64,000 nt of DNA from Collinsella sp. (GCA_029264355.1 JARIBW010000028.1:1-64000); one strand, 5' to 3'. Numbered from the stretch's first letter, positions 26,677 to 36,263 are shown. Made by a program: numbers and translations. The notes: generated by a model not told the origin, from the letters alone.

Positions 26677-28887
26677 TTACATGAGCTTGGTCTCCTCGAG
26701 TTTTTCGATGATCCAGCGGTTGGCGCGAATCACCGGGCGACGGAACACCAGGCCCAAAGCCAGGGACGGAATGAGGTACAGCGCAAGCGTGCCGAGCTCG
26801 TTCCAAAACTCCATGCCGTACGCCCCCGCCATGGCGGCATGCATGGCGTTGATGGCATGCGTGAACGGCAGGAACGGGTAGACGCCCTGGAAGAAGTCGG
26901 CGGTCATCTCGATCGGGAAGGTGCCGCCGGAACCGGCGACCTGCATGACCAACAGCACGACCGCGATCGCCTTGCCGATATCGCCGAAACTCACCGTCAA
27001 CGTGTAGATCATGTTGCTGAACACGAACCCGGAGAGCCAGCCCACGAGCATGAACTGGAAGGGATGCTCGCATTGGATGCCGAAGAACATCAGGTCCCCG
27101 ACGCAAACAAGCGTGGCCTGCGCAAGCGCCAACAGGGCGAAGAACGCATAACGACCGAGGTAGAGCTCGTGCAGGCGCGGGCTTCCGAGGGACTTCACGT
27201 CGGCCTCGTCGATATTGGCCTTGAGCATGGCCGCCAAAACGATGCCCGCGACCCAAATCGAAAGCGTGGTGTAGAACGGGGCCATGGCGCTGCCATAGTT
27301 CTTGATGTGATACACGGCCTGACGGTCGAGGGCCACCGGTGCGGCGAGGGCGTCGGCGAGGGCCGCGGGATCAGATCCGATGAGCTCGCGAACGCGGTCG
27401 AGGTCGCCCGAGGTCACCGCGGTGTCCAAACCCTCCTTAAGACGCTGCAGGTCATCGGCGGCCGCGGTGAGATCGGCGGACGCGTCGGTGAGAACCGCCT
27501 GGGCTTCTCCCAAGTCATCGGAGAGCGCCGAGGCGGCGCGGGACAGGTCGGTCACGGTCTTGCCCAAGTCGTCGGCCATATCGGAGCCGCGACGGGCGAC
27601 ATCGGCCACGGCGTCGGACAGATCGCCGATCTGCTGCTTGAGGGTCTCGTTGTACGAGTCCTTCACACCGCCGATGCTCCCCTTCGCCTCGGCGATGCCG
27701 TCCTTCACGGCCTGCGCCTTCGCGCGCGCGTCGGCGGCACCCGTCTCGAGCGACGCAGCCGCATCGGAGAGGTGCTTGGCGAGCAGCTCCTGCTGATTGG
27801 CCACGTTGCCCACGGAATTGGCGGCGATGTCTATCTGCTGCACCAGATCGGCCTTGAGCCTCTCGGGCAGATCGGATTCCTCGACATCGCGCTCGACGGC
27901 GAGGATGTCGTTCTGCACGTCGCGCATGCCGGAAGCCCGCTTGGCCACATCCCCGGAGACATCGCGCAGCTGGGCGACGGTCAGCGCCACGTGAGCGTCG
28001 GCCGCACCGAAAGCCTCGTCGACGGCCTTCACGGCCGCATCGTAATCGCCCGCGCTGTCTTTAAGAGACTGGTTGATGGCCGCAGCCGCCGCGTCCAACG
28101 CATCTTGCATGCCGCTCAAACCGGATTTCGCGTCGCTCACGAGGCCCTCGACGTCCTTATTCGCCGTGCCGGCACTTGCCAGCAAGTCGCTCGTCGAATC
28201 GAGCAGGCCGGTGGAGGACTGCAGCAGCCCCGCGAACTCGCCCACGCTGCCCGAAGCGTCGCGCAGGGTCGTGATGGCGCCGGCCAACGTGCCCGACAGG
28301 TTGCCGGCGTAGACCGCGATCTGATCGCCGTCCATGAACTCAAGCAGGCTCGAGGTGGTCGCAAGGCCCACATCGCTGATGGTTTTCGCGAAGGTCTCGT
28401 CAATTTGCTGGCGCACGGTGCTCGCGGCCTTATCGGTCACGCGCGGCGCGATCGCGTTGGCCTTCTGGTTTTCGTAGTACACGATCTCGGCGTGCTCCAC
28501 ATCGCTGGAGAACACGGTCATCATACGAGAGCTGAAATTCTCGGGAATGACCACGGCGGCGTAGTACTCGCCCGACCGCACGCCCTCGACGGCGTCGGAC
28601 TCGCTCACGAACCTCCAGTCCAGCTGGTCGTTCTCGCGCAGGGCCGATACCACCGTGTCGCCGATGTTCACACGCACCGGTATGAGATCGCTCATATACC
28701 CTTCGTCGGAGTTCGCCACGGCCACCTTGAGATTGCCGGTGTTTCCGTAAGGGTCCCAGCTTCCGGCGATGTTGAACCACGCGTACAGCGTCGGGACGGC
28801 CACCAGGCCGACCGCCACGATAAGCGCGACCACGCTTCCACGGACGCGAGAAAGATCGCGTTTGAGAATGGCGATGATGTTCCTCAT
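26677..28887 (-). CDS. YhgE/Pip family membrane protein (shorter paralogue)
   Basis: 736 residues. N-terminal span (VVALIVAVGLVAVPTLYAWF) then the YhgE N-domain signature NIAGSWDPYGNTGNLKVAVA and VIPENFSSRMM. A long coiled-coil region (about 150-480) of Ala/Asp/Lys-rich heptads follows, then a C-terminal ABC-2-type membrane domain with about five spans, ending in a short tail (WIIEKLEETKLM). Homologues include the phage receptor Pip and the ESX/T7SS-related YhgE proteins; transport substrate unknown. The start directly follows the stop of the longer paralogue, so the pair is one operon. Confidence 0.9.
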   Translation of the reverse strand: MRNIIAILKRDLSRVRGSVVALIVAVGLVAVPTLYAWFNIAGSWDPYGNTGNLKVAVANSDEGYMSDLIPVRVNIGDTVVSALRENDQLDWRFVSESDAVEGVRSGEYYAAVVIPENFSSRMMTVFSSDVEHAEIVYYENQKANAIAPRVTDKAASTVRQQIDETFAKTISDVGLATTSSLLEFMDGDQIAVYAGNLSGTLAGAITTLRDASGSVGEFAGLLQSSTGLLDSTSDLLASAGTANKDVEGLVSDAKSGLSGMQDALDAAAAAINQSLKDSAGDYDAAVKAVDEAFGAADAHVALTVAQLRDVSGDVAKRASGMRDVQNDILAVERDVEESDLPERLKADLVQQIDIAANSVGNVANQQELLAKHLSDAAASLETGAADARAKAQAVKDGIAEAKGSIGGVKDSYNETLKQQIGDLSDAVADVARRGSDMADDLGKTVTDLSRAASALSDDLGEAQAVLTDASADLTAAADDLQRLKEGLDTAVTSGDLDRVRELIGSDPAALADALAAPVALDRQAVYHIKNYGSAMAPFYTTLSIWVAGIVLAAMLKANIDEADVKSLGSPRLHELYLGRYAFFALLALAQATLVCVGDLMFFGIQCEHPFQFMLVGWLSGFVFSNMIYTLTVSFGDIGKAIAVVLLVMQVAGSGGTFPIEMTADFFQGVYPFLPFTHAINAMHAAMAGAYGMEFWNELGTLALYLIPSLALGLVFRRPVIRANRWIIEKLEETKLM

Positions 28888-31449
28888 CTACTCCTCGCCT
28901 CCTTTCTCATCCGCGCCGGGCACGGTGCGGCCCAGCTCACGGCGCATTTCGTCGGCAGGCAAGGCACTCATGTGCACCTGGTCTTTCAGGCTCTTGCGCA
29001 GGTATTCGACGAAGATCATGTACGCGTCGGCGCCGATCACGGCGACGATCCACAGCAGCAACATCGCGAGTTTGCCGTCGATACCCAAATCAAGCGTGGC
29101 CGTGAGGATGAACAGCAGGATGGGCAGGCCGAACACGAGGCAGAAGCCCGTCTTGATGAGCGTGGCGTAGCGGCACTCGAAGCGCGCGGCGCGCTCGAGC
29201 ACGTCGCGGCGGTACGCCTCGGTGTCCAGCAATGCGCGCACGGTGGAGCGGAGCGAGAAGTGCTCGCGGGCCATATCGCCGTGCTCGCAGATCATCACGC
29301 CCGTGCCCGCGAGCTCACGGTCGAAGAGCAGGTTGAGGTTGAGCAGCTTGGGTCTCAGCCACACGCCCACGAGCAGGGCGATCAGCAGGAAGACGGCGAG
29401 GGAGACGAGGTTCATCAGATAATTCATACCGTACATGCCGCCGATGGTCTCACGCATCGCGTTGATGCCATAGGTAAAAGGCAGCAGCGGGTGAAGCGCC
29501 CGGAAGAAACCGGGCATCATCTCGATGGGATACATGCCCGAGGAGCCCGGGATCTGCACGATCACGAGGATGACGCCGATGGCCTTGCCGATATGCTTGA
29601 ACGAGATGGCCAGGGCGTAAATGATGTTCACGTACACGAACGAGGTGAACACACCGGCGAGCATGAACAGCGCCGGATGCTCGCACTGGATGCCGAGGGC
29701 GAGGTCGCCCGCGCACACGATGAGCGACTGGACGAATCCGAGCAAGACCATGAGCATCCAACGGCCGAAATAGCCCTGGTTCGACGTGAAGTGACCCAGG
29801 CCCTCACCATCGACCTCGAGCTTGAAGATGGCGATGAGCACGAAGCCGCCCACCCACAGCGCGAGATTGGTATAGAAGGGCGTGACGCCGGAGCCGTAAT
29901 TGGCAACCGGGTAGACCGGCTCCGTGCGCAGCGTCACGGGGGCGGACATGAAGTCGGCCATATCGTCAGGGTCCATATCGAGGATGGTGGCGAGCTCGGC
30001 CGTGGCCTCGGAGCTGCGCAGGGCGGAAAGGTCGGTCTCGACGTTTTCAAGCGTCGCCTGCAGATCGGCCAAGGTCTTATCGGAGCTGGCAAGAGCCTGA
30101 CGCGTCTGGTCGAGCATGGCGTCGAGCTGGTCGAGCATCGAGATGGACTGGCCGATGGTCGGCTTCAAGCTCCGCACCACCCCGGTCAGGTCGCCGGAGA
30201 CGTTCGAGAACGCATCCAAGCCATCGCTCAGGCGGGGCATGACCTCGTCGTTGATGCGCTTCTGGGTCTCACCGAGGCCCTCGACGCTGCCCTGGATGGC
30301 GTCGTTCATGGAACCGGAGGCCTTTTCGAAAGCCGCCGCATCGTTGCCCAGGGCGTCACTTTGACTTTGGAGGCCATCCTTGACCTGCTGCAGGCCCTGG
30401 TTCTGCCGCTCGAGTTCGCGAATCGCGATTTCGATGTCGCCGTTGTCGCCCAGCTGGCCGTTGATCTTGCGCAGCACCTCGATGACACGTGCGTTGGAAT
30501 CGATCACGGACTGGAAATCGATGAGGGAGATATCGATCTTGGTTTTGGCCGAGCTCGCCGCGCCGGCGATCGCGCCCACCGCGCTGTTCGCGTCGGAGGC
30601 CGCGGTGCCCAGATGCAATGCGCCGTTTGAGAGCGCGCTGGAAAGCGCCGTGTGGAAATCGCGGGCGGCGGAGCGAGTGGTGCCCAGCAAGGCATCGCCG
30701 CGCTGCAGCGTCTCGACAAGCGAGGGGACCTCCCCGTCCATGCCGCCAAGGGCCGACTTCGCGTCGGCGGCGGCCTTCTTGGCAGCGTCGATCGTGGCGT
30801 TCATGTCGGATAGGGCCGCGCGGACCCGATCGAGCGCATCCACCGAATGGGCCACATCGGCCATCACGCCGACGTGCGCACGCTCCCCCGCCGCATCGAT
30901 ATCCACGCCGAGCTTCTTCGCCTCGGTCACGAGCGTGTTCGTAACCGAGCCCACAAAGGTCTCGTTGAGCTGGGTCTCGATGGTCTCGGCACCGGTATCG
31001 GTCACCTTCGGGGCGATGGCGTTCTTCTTCTCGTTCACGTAATAGGTGAGTTCGGGCTGTTCGAAATCACCCGTGAGCATGCTCGTGAGCTTCTCGCTGA
31101 AGTCACGCGGGATCACGATGGCCGCATAGTAGTCACCGCGGCGCACGCCCTCCTCAGCCGTCTTCGCATCCGTGAAGACCCAGCCCAGGTCGTGATTCTC
31201 CTTGAGCTTGTCGATCGTCTGCTCGCCGGCGTTGAGTTCCCCCGTGAGCTCGGTCTTTGCACCCACATCCTCATTGGCGACGGCGATCTTAACGCCCTCG
31301 GTGCTGCCGTAGGGATCCCAGTTCGCCTCGATGTTGTACCAGGCGTACAGGGACGGGATGATGCACACGCCGACGGTGATGACCATCGCCACCGGGTTGC
31401 GCAATAGACGAAGCACATCGCGCTTGAAGATCTCCCATGCTTTTCTCAC
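28888..31449 (-). CDS. YhgE/Pip family membrane protein (longer paralogue)
   Basis: 853 residues, same plan as its neighbour: N-terminal span (MVITVGVCIIPSLYAWYNIE), the WDPYGSTEGVKIAVANEDVG signature, VIPRDFSEKLTSML, a long coiled-coil middle, and six or so C-terminal spans. It carries about 120 extra residues at the end with two further hydrophobic segments (FCLVFGLPILLFILTATL and IDGKLAMLLLWIVAVIGADA). A duplication of one ancestral gene is likely. First gene of the operon; see the operator at 31498. Confidence 0.9.
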   Translation of the reverse strand: MRKAWEIFKRDVLRLLRNPVAMVITVGVCIIPSLYAWYNIEANWDPYGSTEGVKIAVANEDVGAKTELTGELNAGEQTIDKLKENHDLGWVFTDAKTAEEGVRRGDYYAAIVIPRDFSEKLTSMLTGDFEQPELTYYVNEKKNAIAPKVTDTGAETIETQLNETFVGSVTNTLVTEAKKLGVDIDAAGERAHVGVMADVAHSVDALDRVRAALSDMNATIDAAKKAAADAKSALGGMDGEVPSLVETLQRGDALLGTTRSAARDFHTALSSALSNGALHLGTAASDANSAVGAIAGAASSAKTKIDISLIDFQSVIDSNARVIEVLRKINGQLGDNGDIEIAIRELERQNQGLQQVKDGLQSQSDALGNDAAAFEKASGSMNDAIQGSVEGLGETQKRINDEVMPRLSDGLDAFSNVSGDLTGVVRSLKPTIGQSISMLDQLDAMLDQTRQALASSDKTLADLQATLENVETDLSALRSSEATAELATILDMDPDDMADFMSAPVTLRTEPVYPVANYGSGVTPFYTNLALWVGGFVLIAIFKLEVDGEGLGHFTSNQGYFGRWMLMVLLGFVQSLIVCAGDLALGIQCEHPALFMLAGVFTSFVYVNIIYALAISFKHIGKAIGVILVIVQIPGSSGMYPIEMMPGFFRALHPLLPFTYGINAMRETIGGMYGMNYLMNLVSLAVFLLIALLVGVWLRPKLLNLNLLFDRELAGTGVMICEHGDMAREHFSLRSTVRALLDTEAYRRDVLERAARFECRYATLIKTGFCLVFGLPILLFILTATLDLGIDGKLAMLLLWIVAVIGADAYMIFVEYLRKSLKDQVHMSALPADEMRRELGRTVPGADEKGGEE

Positions 31450-31493
31450 GCTTGTCTCATCCTTTGGCCTCGCGATTTATTGTTCGGTGCAGA

Positions 31494-31523
31494 ACTATAC
31501 TACGCGCGTTAGTAAAACAACAG
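31494..31523 (-). promoter_or_regulatory. Promoter of the yhgE-like pair
   Basis: Minus-strand CTGTTG at 31518-31523, 18-base spacer, TATAGT at 31494-31499, about 45 bases before the start codon. Confidence 0.55.
31498..31514. promoter_or_regulatory. Palindromic operator overlapping the yhgE promoter
   Basis: TACTACGCGCGTTAGTA has TACTA/TAGTA arms around a CG-rich centre, 17 bp in all, placed between and over the promoter hexamers. Size and symmetry suit a TetR-family repressor; no tetR gene lies next to it in the window. Confidence 0.45.
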
Positions 31524-31595
31524 TTGTAACGGTATCTGACGCGAGTCTTGATACTTTCTGCAAACTACCAGGAATCCATTGCGAGTCCCCACCGT

Positions 31596-31630
31596 GTAAA
31601 ACCGGGGCGCCCCGTCTGAGGCGCCCCGGC
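31596..31630 (-). terminator. Terminator after htpG
   Basis: Minus-strand CCGGGGCGCC / GGCGCCCCGG stem, then TTTTA. Confidence 0.85.
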
Positions 31631-31673
31631 GAATCGGCCGGCATTCGGTCCGGCATATCGATTTCGAGCTCGT

Positions 31674-33698
31674 CTACATGAGTTCGCAGACGCTCTGCGC
31701 GAAGGCCACCGGATCGGCCGGGAGAATGCCCTCGACGAGCAACGCCTGGTCGTACAGCAGGCCGGCGTACAGCGCGAGCTTGTCCTCGTCACCGGCTTCA
31801 TGCGCGGCCACAAGCTTGTCGAACACGGCGTGCTTTGCATTGAGCTCGAGCACGCGCTGGGTCTTGGGCATCTCGCCGCGATCTGCTTCGGGACCGCGGG
31901 CGAGCACCTTCTCCATCTCGAGGGACAACGGGCCCTCAGTGGTGATGCAGGCCGGGGCGTCGGTCAGGCGTGCGGACACCGCGACCTTCTCGACCTTATC
32001 GCCCAGCGCCTCCTTCATGGCGTCGAACAGGTCTCCGTGCTCCTTCGTGGCCTCTTCGGCATCTTTCTTCTCATCCTCGGTCGCCAGGTCGAGATCGCCG
32101 GTCGCGACGTTCTTGAGCTCGAGGAAGCGATCCTCGGTCTCCGGCTCGGCGCCATCGGCCACGGCCTTTGCGGCAGCCTCGGCCGCGGCATCGTCCTCGT
32201 AGACCTTGGGGAGGTTCTTGGCGGTGTAGCCGCGCATGGCCTGGAAAGTGAACTCATCGACGTCGGTGGTAAGCAGCAGCACGTCGTAGCCGCGATCGAG
32301 CACGCCCTTGACCACGGGCATCTTGGCGAGGCGGCCGCGATCGTCGCCGGCGGCGTAGTAGATGGCCTTCTGGCCCTCGGGCATGGCTGCGGCGTACTCG
32401 GCCAGCGTCACCATCTTGTTCTCGCGCGCGCTCCAGAACAGCAGAAGGTCGCCCAGCTCATCGGCCTTCATCCCGTAGCTGGAATAGATACCGAACTTAA
32501 GACCGCGGCCGAAGTTCTCAAAGAACGTCTCATAAGCCGCGCGGTCATTGTCACGCATCTTCTCAAGCTCGCTCGTCACGCGCTTTTCAATGCGCTTGGC
32601 GATGGCCTTGAGCTGGCGATCATGCTGCAGGGTCTCGCGGGAGATGTTGAGCGAGACGTCCTGGGAATCAACCACGCCACGCACGAAGTTATAGTAGTCG
32701 GGCAGCAGCTCGGCGCACTTGTCCTGGATCAAGACATTGGAGCTGTAGAGCGCCAGACCCTTCTCGTAATCCTTGCTGTACAGGTCGAACGGGGCGCGAC
32801 TGGGGATGAACAGCAGCGCATCGTACTCGAGCGCGCCCTCGGCATGAAAGCTTACGGTGCGAGCGGGATCCTCAAAATCATGGAAGGTCGACTTGTAGAA
32901 CTCGTTGTAGTCCTCATCGGACACATCGGAGCTGCGCTTCTTCCAAATCGGGGTCATGGAGTTGATGGTGTCGAGCTCCTCATAGTCCTCGTACTCCGGG
33001 GTGTAATCATCGCCGGCGTCCTCGGGGCGCTCCTTCTCACGGCTCTTTGTGACCATCATCTGAACCGGATAGCGCACGTAGTTGCTGTAGCGCTTGATGA
33101 GATCCTTCAGACCCCACTCGGACAGGAAGGTGTCGTAGTTCTCGCCCGGCTCCCCGTTCTCGCCCTCGATGTTCTCGCGGATGGTGAGGATGACGTCGGT
33201 ACCGTGCTCGGAGCGCTCGCCCTCCTCAATGGTGTAGCCCTCGAGACCGTCGGACTCCCACACATGGGCCACTTCCTCGCCAAAGGCGCGGCTGACGACG
33301 CGGACGCGCGAGGCGACCATGAACGCGGAGTAGAAACCCACGCCGAACTGGCCGATGATGTCCACATCGGAACCCTGATGCTCGGCGTTCGCCTGCTTGA
33401 ACTCCTGGCTGCCGGAATGCGCGATGGTGCCGAGGTTGTTCTCAAGATCCGTGGCGGTCATACCGATGCCGTTGTCGGACACGGTGAGGGTGCGCGCGTC
33501 GCGATCGAACGACACGCGAATGGCGAGATCCTCGTCGCCCAACTGGATGCTCGAGTCAGAAAGGCTCTTGAAATTGAGCTTGTCCACCGCGTCGGAGGCG
33601 TTGGAGATGAGCTCGCGTAGGAAAATCTCCTTGTTGGTGTAGATCGAGTTGATCATGAGGTCCAGGAGCTTCTTGCTCTCGGTCTTGAACTGCTGCAT
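31674..33698 (-). CDS. htpG: Hsp90 chaperone HtpG
   Basis: 674 residues. GHKL ATPase domain: IFLRELISNASDAVDKL (Glu catalytic, Asn Mg binding), LTVSDNGIGMT, and IGQFGVGFYSAFMVA; middle domain with GVVDSQDVSLNISRETLQ; C-terminal dimerisation part ends DPVAFAQSVCELM. Normal length is 620-640, the surplus being an acidic insert near residue 500 (DDAAAEAAAKAVADGAEP). The Met at 33698 is chosen since homology starts MQQFKTESKKLLDLM; AAAGGG lies 13 bases upstream. Confidence 0.96.
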   Translation of the reverse strand: MQQFKTESKKLLDLMINSIYTNKEIFLRELISNASDAVDKLNFKSLSDSSIQLGDEDLAIRVSFDRDARTLTVSDNGIGMTATDLENNLGTIAHSGSQEFKQANAEHQGSDVDIIGQFGVGFYSAFMVASRVRVVSRAFGEEVAHVWESDGLEGYTIEEGERSEHGTDVILTIRENIEGENGEPGENYDTFLSEWGLKDLIKRYSNYVRYPVQMMVTKSREKERPEDAGDDYTPEYEDYEELDTINSMTPIWKKRSSDVSDEDYNEFYKSTFHDFEDPARTVSFHAEGALEYDALLFIPSRAPFDLYSKDYEKGLALYSSNVLIQDKCAELLPDYYNFVRGVVDSQDVSLNISRETLQHDRQLKAIAKRIEKRVTSELEKMRDNDRAAYETFFENFGRGLKFGIYSSYGMKADELGDLLLFWSARENKMVTLAEYAAAMPEGQKAIYYAAGDDRGRLAKMPVVKGVLDRGYDVLLLTTDVDEFTFQAMRGYTAKNLPKVYEDDAAAEAAAKAVADGAEPETEDRFLELKNVATGDLDLATEDEKKDAEEATKEHGDLFDAMKEALGDKVEKVAVSARLTDAPACITTEGPLSLEMEKVLARGPEADRGEMPKTQRVLELNAKHAVFDKLVAAHEAGDEDKLALYAGLLYDQALLVEGILPADPVAFAQSVCELM

Positions 33699-33784
33699 GC
33701 CCGAAATGCCCTTTCTACCGTTTGTCAGCCGGTTCTCACCGACCGATGCGCCCAAGCGCGGCGCGTCATTGTTGAACGTCTTTC

Positions 33785-33811
33785 ATAGTACCCACAATTG
33801 CACTCATAAAA
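33785..33811 (-). promoter_or_regulatory. Possible htpG promoter
   Basis: TACTAT at 33785-33790 preceded by TGGG and AATTG as at groSL; TTTTAT at 33806-33811, 15-base spacer, so only tentative. Confidence 0.35.
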
Positions 33812-33834
33812 CCTAAGTCATAATCACTTAGATT
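33810..33834. promoter_or_regulatory. Inverted repeat upstream of htpG, shared with groSL
   Basis: AACCTAAGT-N7-ACTTAGATT, eight of nine arm bases pairing. The right arm is identical to that before groS and lies at nearly the same distance from the start codon (136 and 132 bases from the far edge). Layout resembles a MerR/HspR-type site (7-base spacer), but the sequence is not the published HAIR. Confidence 0.5.
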
Positions 33835-34169
33835 CAGATGACACAATTGCTTTCAATCGATTCCCTCTCCAATTGGCGACGGTTGGGACCCAAAGCCCTT
33901 CCCATCGTTATCGGTTTTGAGAACTTTGGTCAGGAACTAACTTAATACAGTAATCTAAGCATCTATCAACCATGCACGAAGGACGATCTACCGTCGATTC
34001 CAGCCCTCCGACAAAACAACGAGGCCAATGGATGCAAATTCACGACCATTGCTTCCCGATAATCATAATTACAAACCCCCTTCATCACACAAAAACACTG
34101 TATGAGACTATTTTTTGACCACATCCGCGATTATCAGCCAGCGTGCAAAAAGGGGTGTATTGTCTATGC

Positions 34170-35135
34170 ATGGAAGGAATTGTTTGCGCGTGCGGCGCCT
34201 CCGCACTTGAACTTTATCGGTCGAGCAAGCGCCTTATCCCAACGCTGCTCGATAAGCCCAGAACCGGGCAGATCGCCGGGCTCACGGTTTCGCCGCGGCA
34301 ATTCCTGGAAGACGACATGCTCGCACACGGCGTCACGAAGCGACCCTACCATGTCCTGGTCGACGGGAACCACGGATACAATCGCAGACAAGACATCCAC
34401 GCCATCGCCTGCTACCGGCCACTTCCACCCCGATCGCTCATAAAGATCGAGGACTGCTTTTGGACGACGAGCCCCGAACTCACCTTCATACAGATTTGCG
34501 GGGATGAAAGCTGGAGTGATCTCGACATCATCTCCTTGGGATATGAACTTTGCGGGACCTACGTGCTCGACGATTCGTGGGACGGCCTCACCTGCATAGA
34601 AGGGGCTCCGACCTCCGTTGATAAAATCGGCCGGCTTATCAATTCCATCCATAGGGTCACCGGCGTCAAACGCGCCCGGAACCTGATAAAGCACGTGCAC
34701 GACCTATCAAATTCCCCCATGGAAACCACGCTCGCCATGCTCGTCTCGCTACCAACCACAAAGGGCGGGCTGGGCCTTGGCCCCATCTCCCTGAACCACC
34801 CCGTCACAACCGTCGTGGGACAGCGACGCGTCGATGTCGCCTTTCCCAAACAACGTGTTGGCCTGGAGTACCAAGGTAAGGAGTTCCACTCCATCGAGGC
34901 GGTGGGCAGAGATTCGCGACGGCAGAACAAGATCGTCGGATCGGGGTTCACGATATTGAACGTATGGTACGAAGACCTGGTCGACGAGCACCTATTCCAG
35001 CAATTCATCACCGATCTATTCCATACGCTGGGCATCCGAAAGCGCATTCGCGTCAGCGGGTACCGAACGCTTCAAAAGCTCCTGCGCATGCAGTTGATGC
35101 CCGCCATCAAGGCATATGGAAGCAACGAGTTCTAG
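34170..35135 (+). CDS. DUF559/VSR-like nuclease-domain protein, AbiEi-like N-terminus
   Basis: 321 residues (330 if GTG 34143 is used). The C-terminal part reads like a VSR/DUF559 restriction-fold domain: QRRVDVAFPKQRVGLEYQGK with Asp and Glu-x-x-Gly-Lys, then HSIEAVGRDSRRQNKIVGSG and FTILNVWYEDL. The N-terminal part (RPYHVLVDGNHGYNRR, WTTSPELTFIQIC) resembles the actinobacterial AbiEi antitoxin/DUF559 arrangement. Function unproven: nuclease, DNA-binding regulator or orphan antitoxin. It is oriented opposite to its neighbours in a stretch with lower GC upstream (33780-34140), which suggests acquisition. No toxin gene is adjacent. Confidence 0.7.
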   Translation: MEGIVCACGASALELYRSSKRLIPTLLDKPRTGQIAGLTVSPRQFLEDDMLAHGVTKRPYHVLVDGNHGYNRRQDIHAIACYRPLPPRSLIKIEDCFWTTSPELTFIQICGDESWSDLDIISLGYELCGTYVLDDSWDGLTCIEGAPTSVDKIGRLINSIHRVTGVKRARNLIKHVHDLSNSPMETTLAMLVSLPTTKGGLGLGPISLNHPVTTVVGQRRVDVAFPKQRVGLEYQGKEFHSIEAVGRDSRRQNKIVGSGFTILNVWYEDLVDEHLFQQFITDLFHTLGIRKRIRVSGYRTLQKLLRMQLMPAIKAYGSNEF

Positions 35136-35247
35136 CAATCTCAAGGCCCTTCGCGCCGCACTCAGCCCAAATCGGCATCAACCCGACAGGCCGGCTCGAC
35201 GCGCAATGGGCGCTCGGGGATCTTCCCGCCCGCGCCTTCACGCTATG

Positions 35248-35283
35248 GAAAACGCGGCGCCGCGATTTATGCGACGCCGCGTT
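35248..35283. terminator. Hairpin between the convergent island gene and transketolase
   Basis: AACGCGGCG ... CGCCGCGTT, 9-bp arms; the minus side is followed by TTTT. It could serve both converging genes. Confidence 0.6.
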
Positions 35284-35317
35284 GCATTGCATGACGCGAA
35301 CGGATGAAAGAGGACCG

Positions 35318-36259
35318 CTAGGCCAGCACCTCGCGAACGGCCGAGGCGATGCCCTCGGCGTTCAGGCCGTACTTGTCCAGCAACTCGAGAGCGGGGCCGG
35401 ACTCACCGTACACGTCGCGCACACCCACACGGCGCACGGGAACGGGGTTCTTCTCACACAAAACGGCAGCGCAGGCCTCGCCCAATCCGCCGATGACGGA
35501 GTGTTCCTCGACCGTGACCACGCGACCGGTCTTGGCCGCGGAGGCAAGCAGGGTTTCCCCATCGAGCGGCTTGATGGTGTGCATGTTGATGACCTCGGCG
35601 GAGATGCCCTCGACGGCGAGCGCGTCGGCGGCCTCGAGCGCGGCGGCGACCATGAGGCCGCAGGCGACGACGGTCACATCGGCGCCCTCGCGCATCACGA
35701 TGGCGCGGCCGAGCTCGAACTCATAGTTCTCGGGGTCATTGATCACCGGCGCGGCCAGGCGGCCGAGACGCAGGTAGAACGGACCATCCGTGGCGTAAGC
35801 GCAACGCGTCGCCGCGCGGGCCTCCACGTCGTCGGCGGGAACGACCACCGTCATGCCGGGGATGGTGCGCATGAGGGCGATGTCCTCGTTGCACTGGTGC
35901 GTGGCGCCGTCCTCACCGACGGAGATGCCGGCGTGAGTCGCGCCGATCTTCACGTTGAGGTGCGGGTAGCCGATGGAATTGCGGATCTGCTCATAGGCGC
36001 GACCGGCGGCGAACATGGCGAAGGTGCTCGCAAAGGCGACGCGGCCGGTGGTGGCGACACCCGCGGCGAGGCCCATCATGTTGCCCTCGGCGATACCCGC
36101 GTTGTAGAAGCGATCGGGGAAGGCGGCCTTGAACTTGGCCGTCTGCGTCGCTGCCGCGAGGTCGGCATCGAAGACCAGGAAGTCGTCATGCTCGGCGCCC
36201 AGCTCGACCAGGGTCTCGCCGTAGCTCACACGGGTGGCGATTCTCTTCTCGTCTGCCAT
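35318..36259 (-). CDS. Transketolase, C-terminal subunit
   Basis: 313 residues with the PYR and C-terminal domains of a split transketolase. RVSYGETLVELG, DRFYNAGIAEGNMMGLAAG (Glu that activates thiamine diphosphate), VGEDGATHQCNEDIALMRTIPG, and the C-domain VITVEEHSVIGG type sequence VVTVEEHSVIGGLGEA. It pairs with the N-terminal subunit, whose stop codon lies four bases upstream. Moves two-carbon units in the non-oxidative pentose phosphate pathway. Confidence 0.93.
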   Translation of the reverse strand: MADEKRIATRVSYGETLVELGAEHDDFLVFDADLAAATQTAKFKAAFPDRFYNAGIAEGNMMGLAAGVATTGRVAFASTFAMFAAGRAYEQIRNSIGYPHLNVKIGATHAGISVGEDGATHQCNEDIALMRTIPGMTVVVPADDVEARAATRCAYATDGPFYLRLGRLAAPVINDPENYEFELGRAIVMREGADVTVVACGLMVAAALEAADALAVEGISAEVINMHTIKPLDGETLLASAAKTGRVVTVEEHSVIGGLGEACAAVLCEKNPVPVRRVGVRDVYGESGPALELLDKYGLNAEGIASAVREVLA

Positions 36260-36263
36260 AGCT

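Noticed and set aside
26182-30630. 1482-codon open frame on the plus strand
   Set aside because: It is the antisense of the two YhgE-like genes, low in complexity and His/Gly-rich, caused by GC-rich codon bias.
33972-34118. 48-codon ORF in the AT-rich gap
   Set aside because: No ribosome site and no protein-like pattern; the gap of about 470 bases otherwise holds only the htpG control region.
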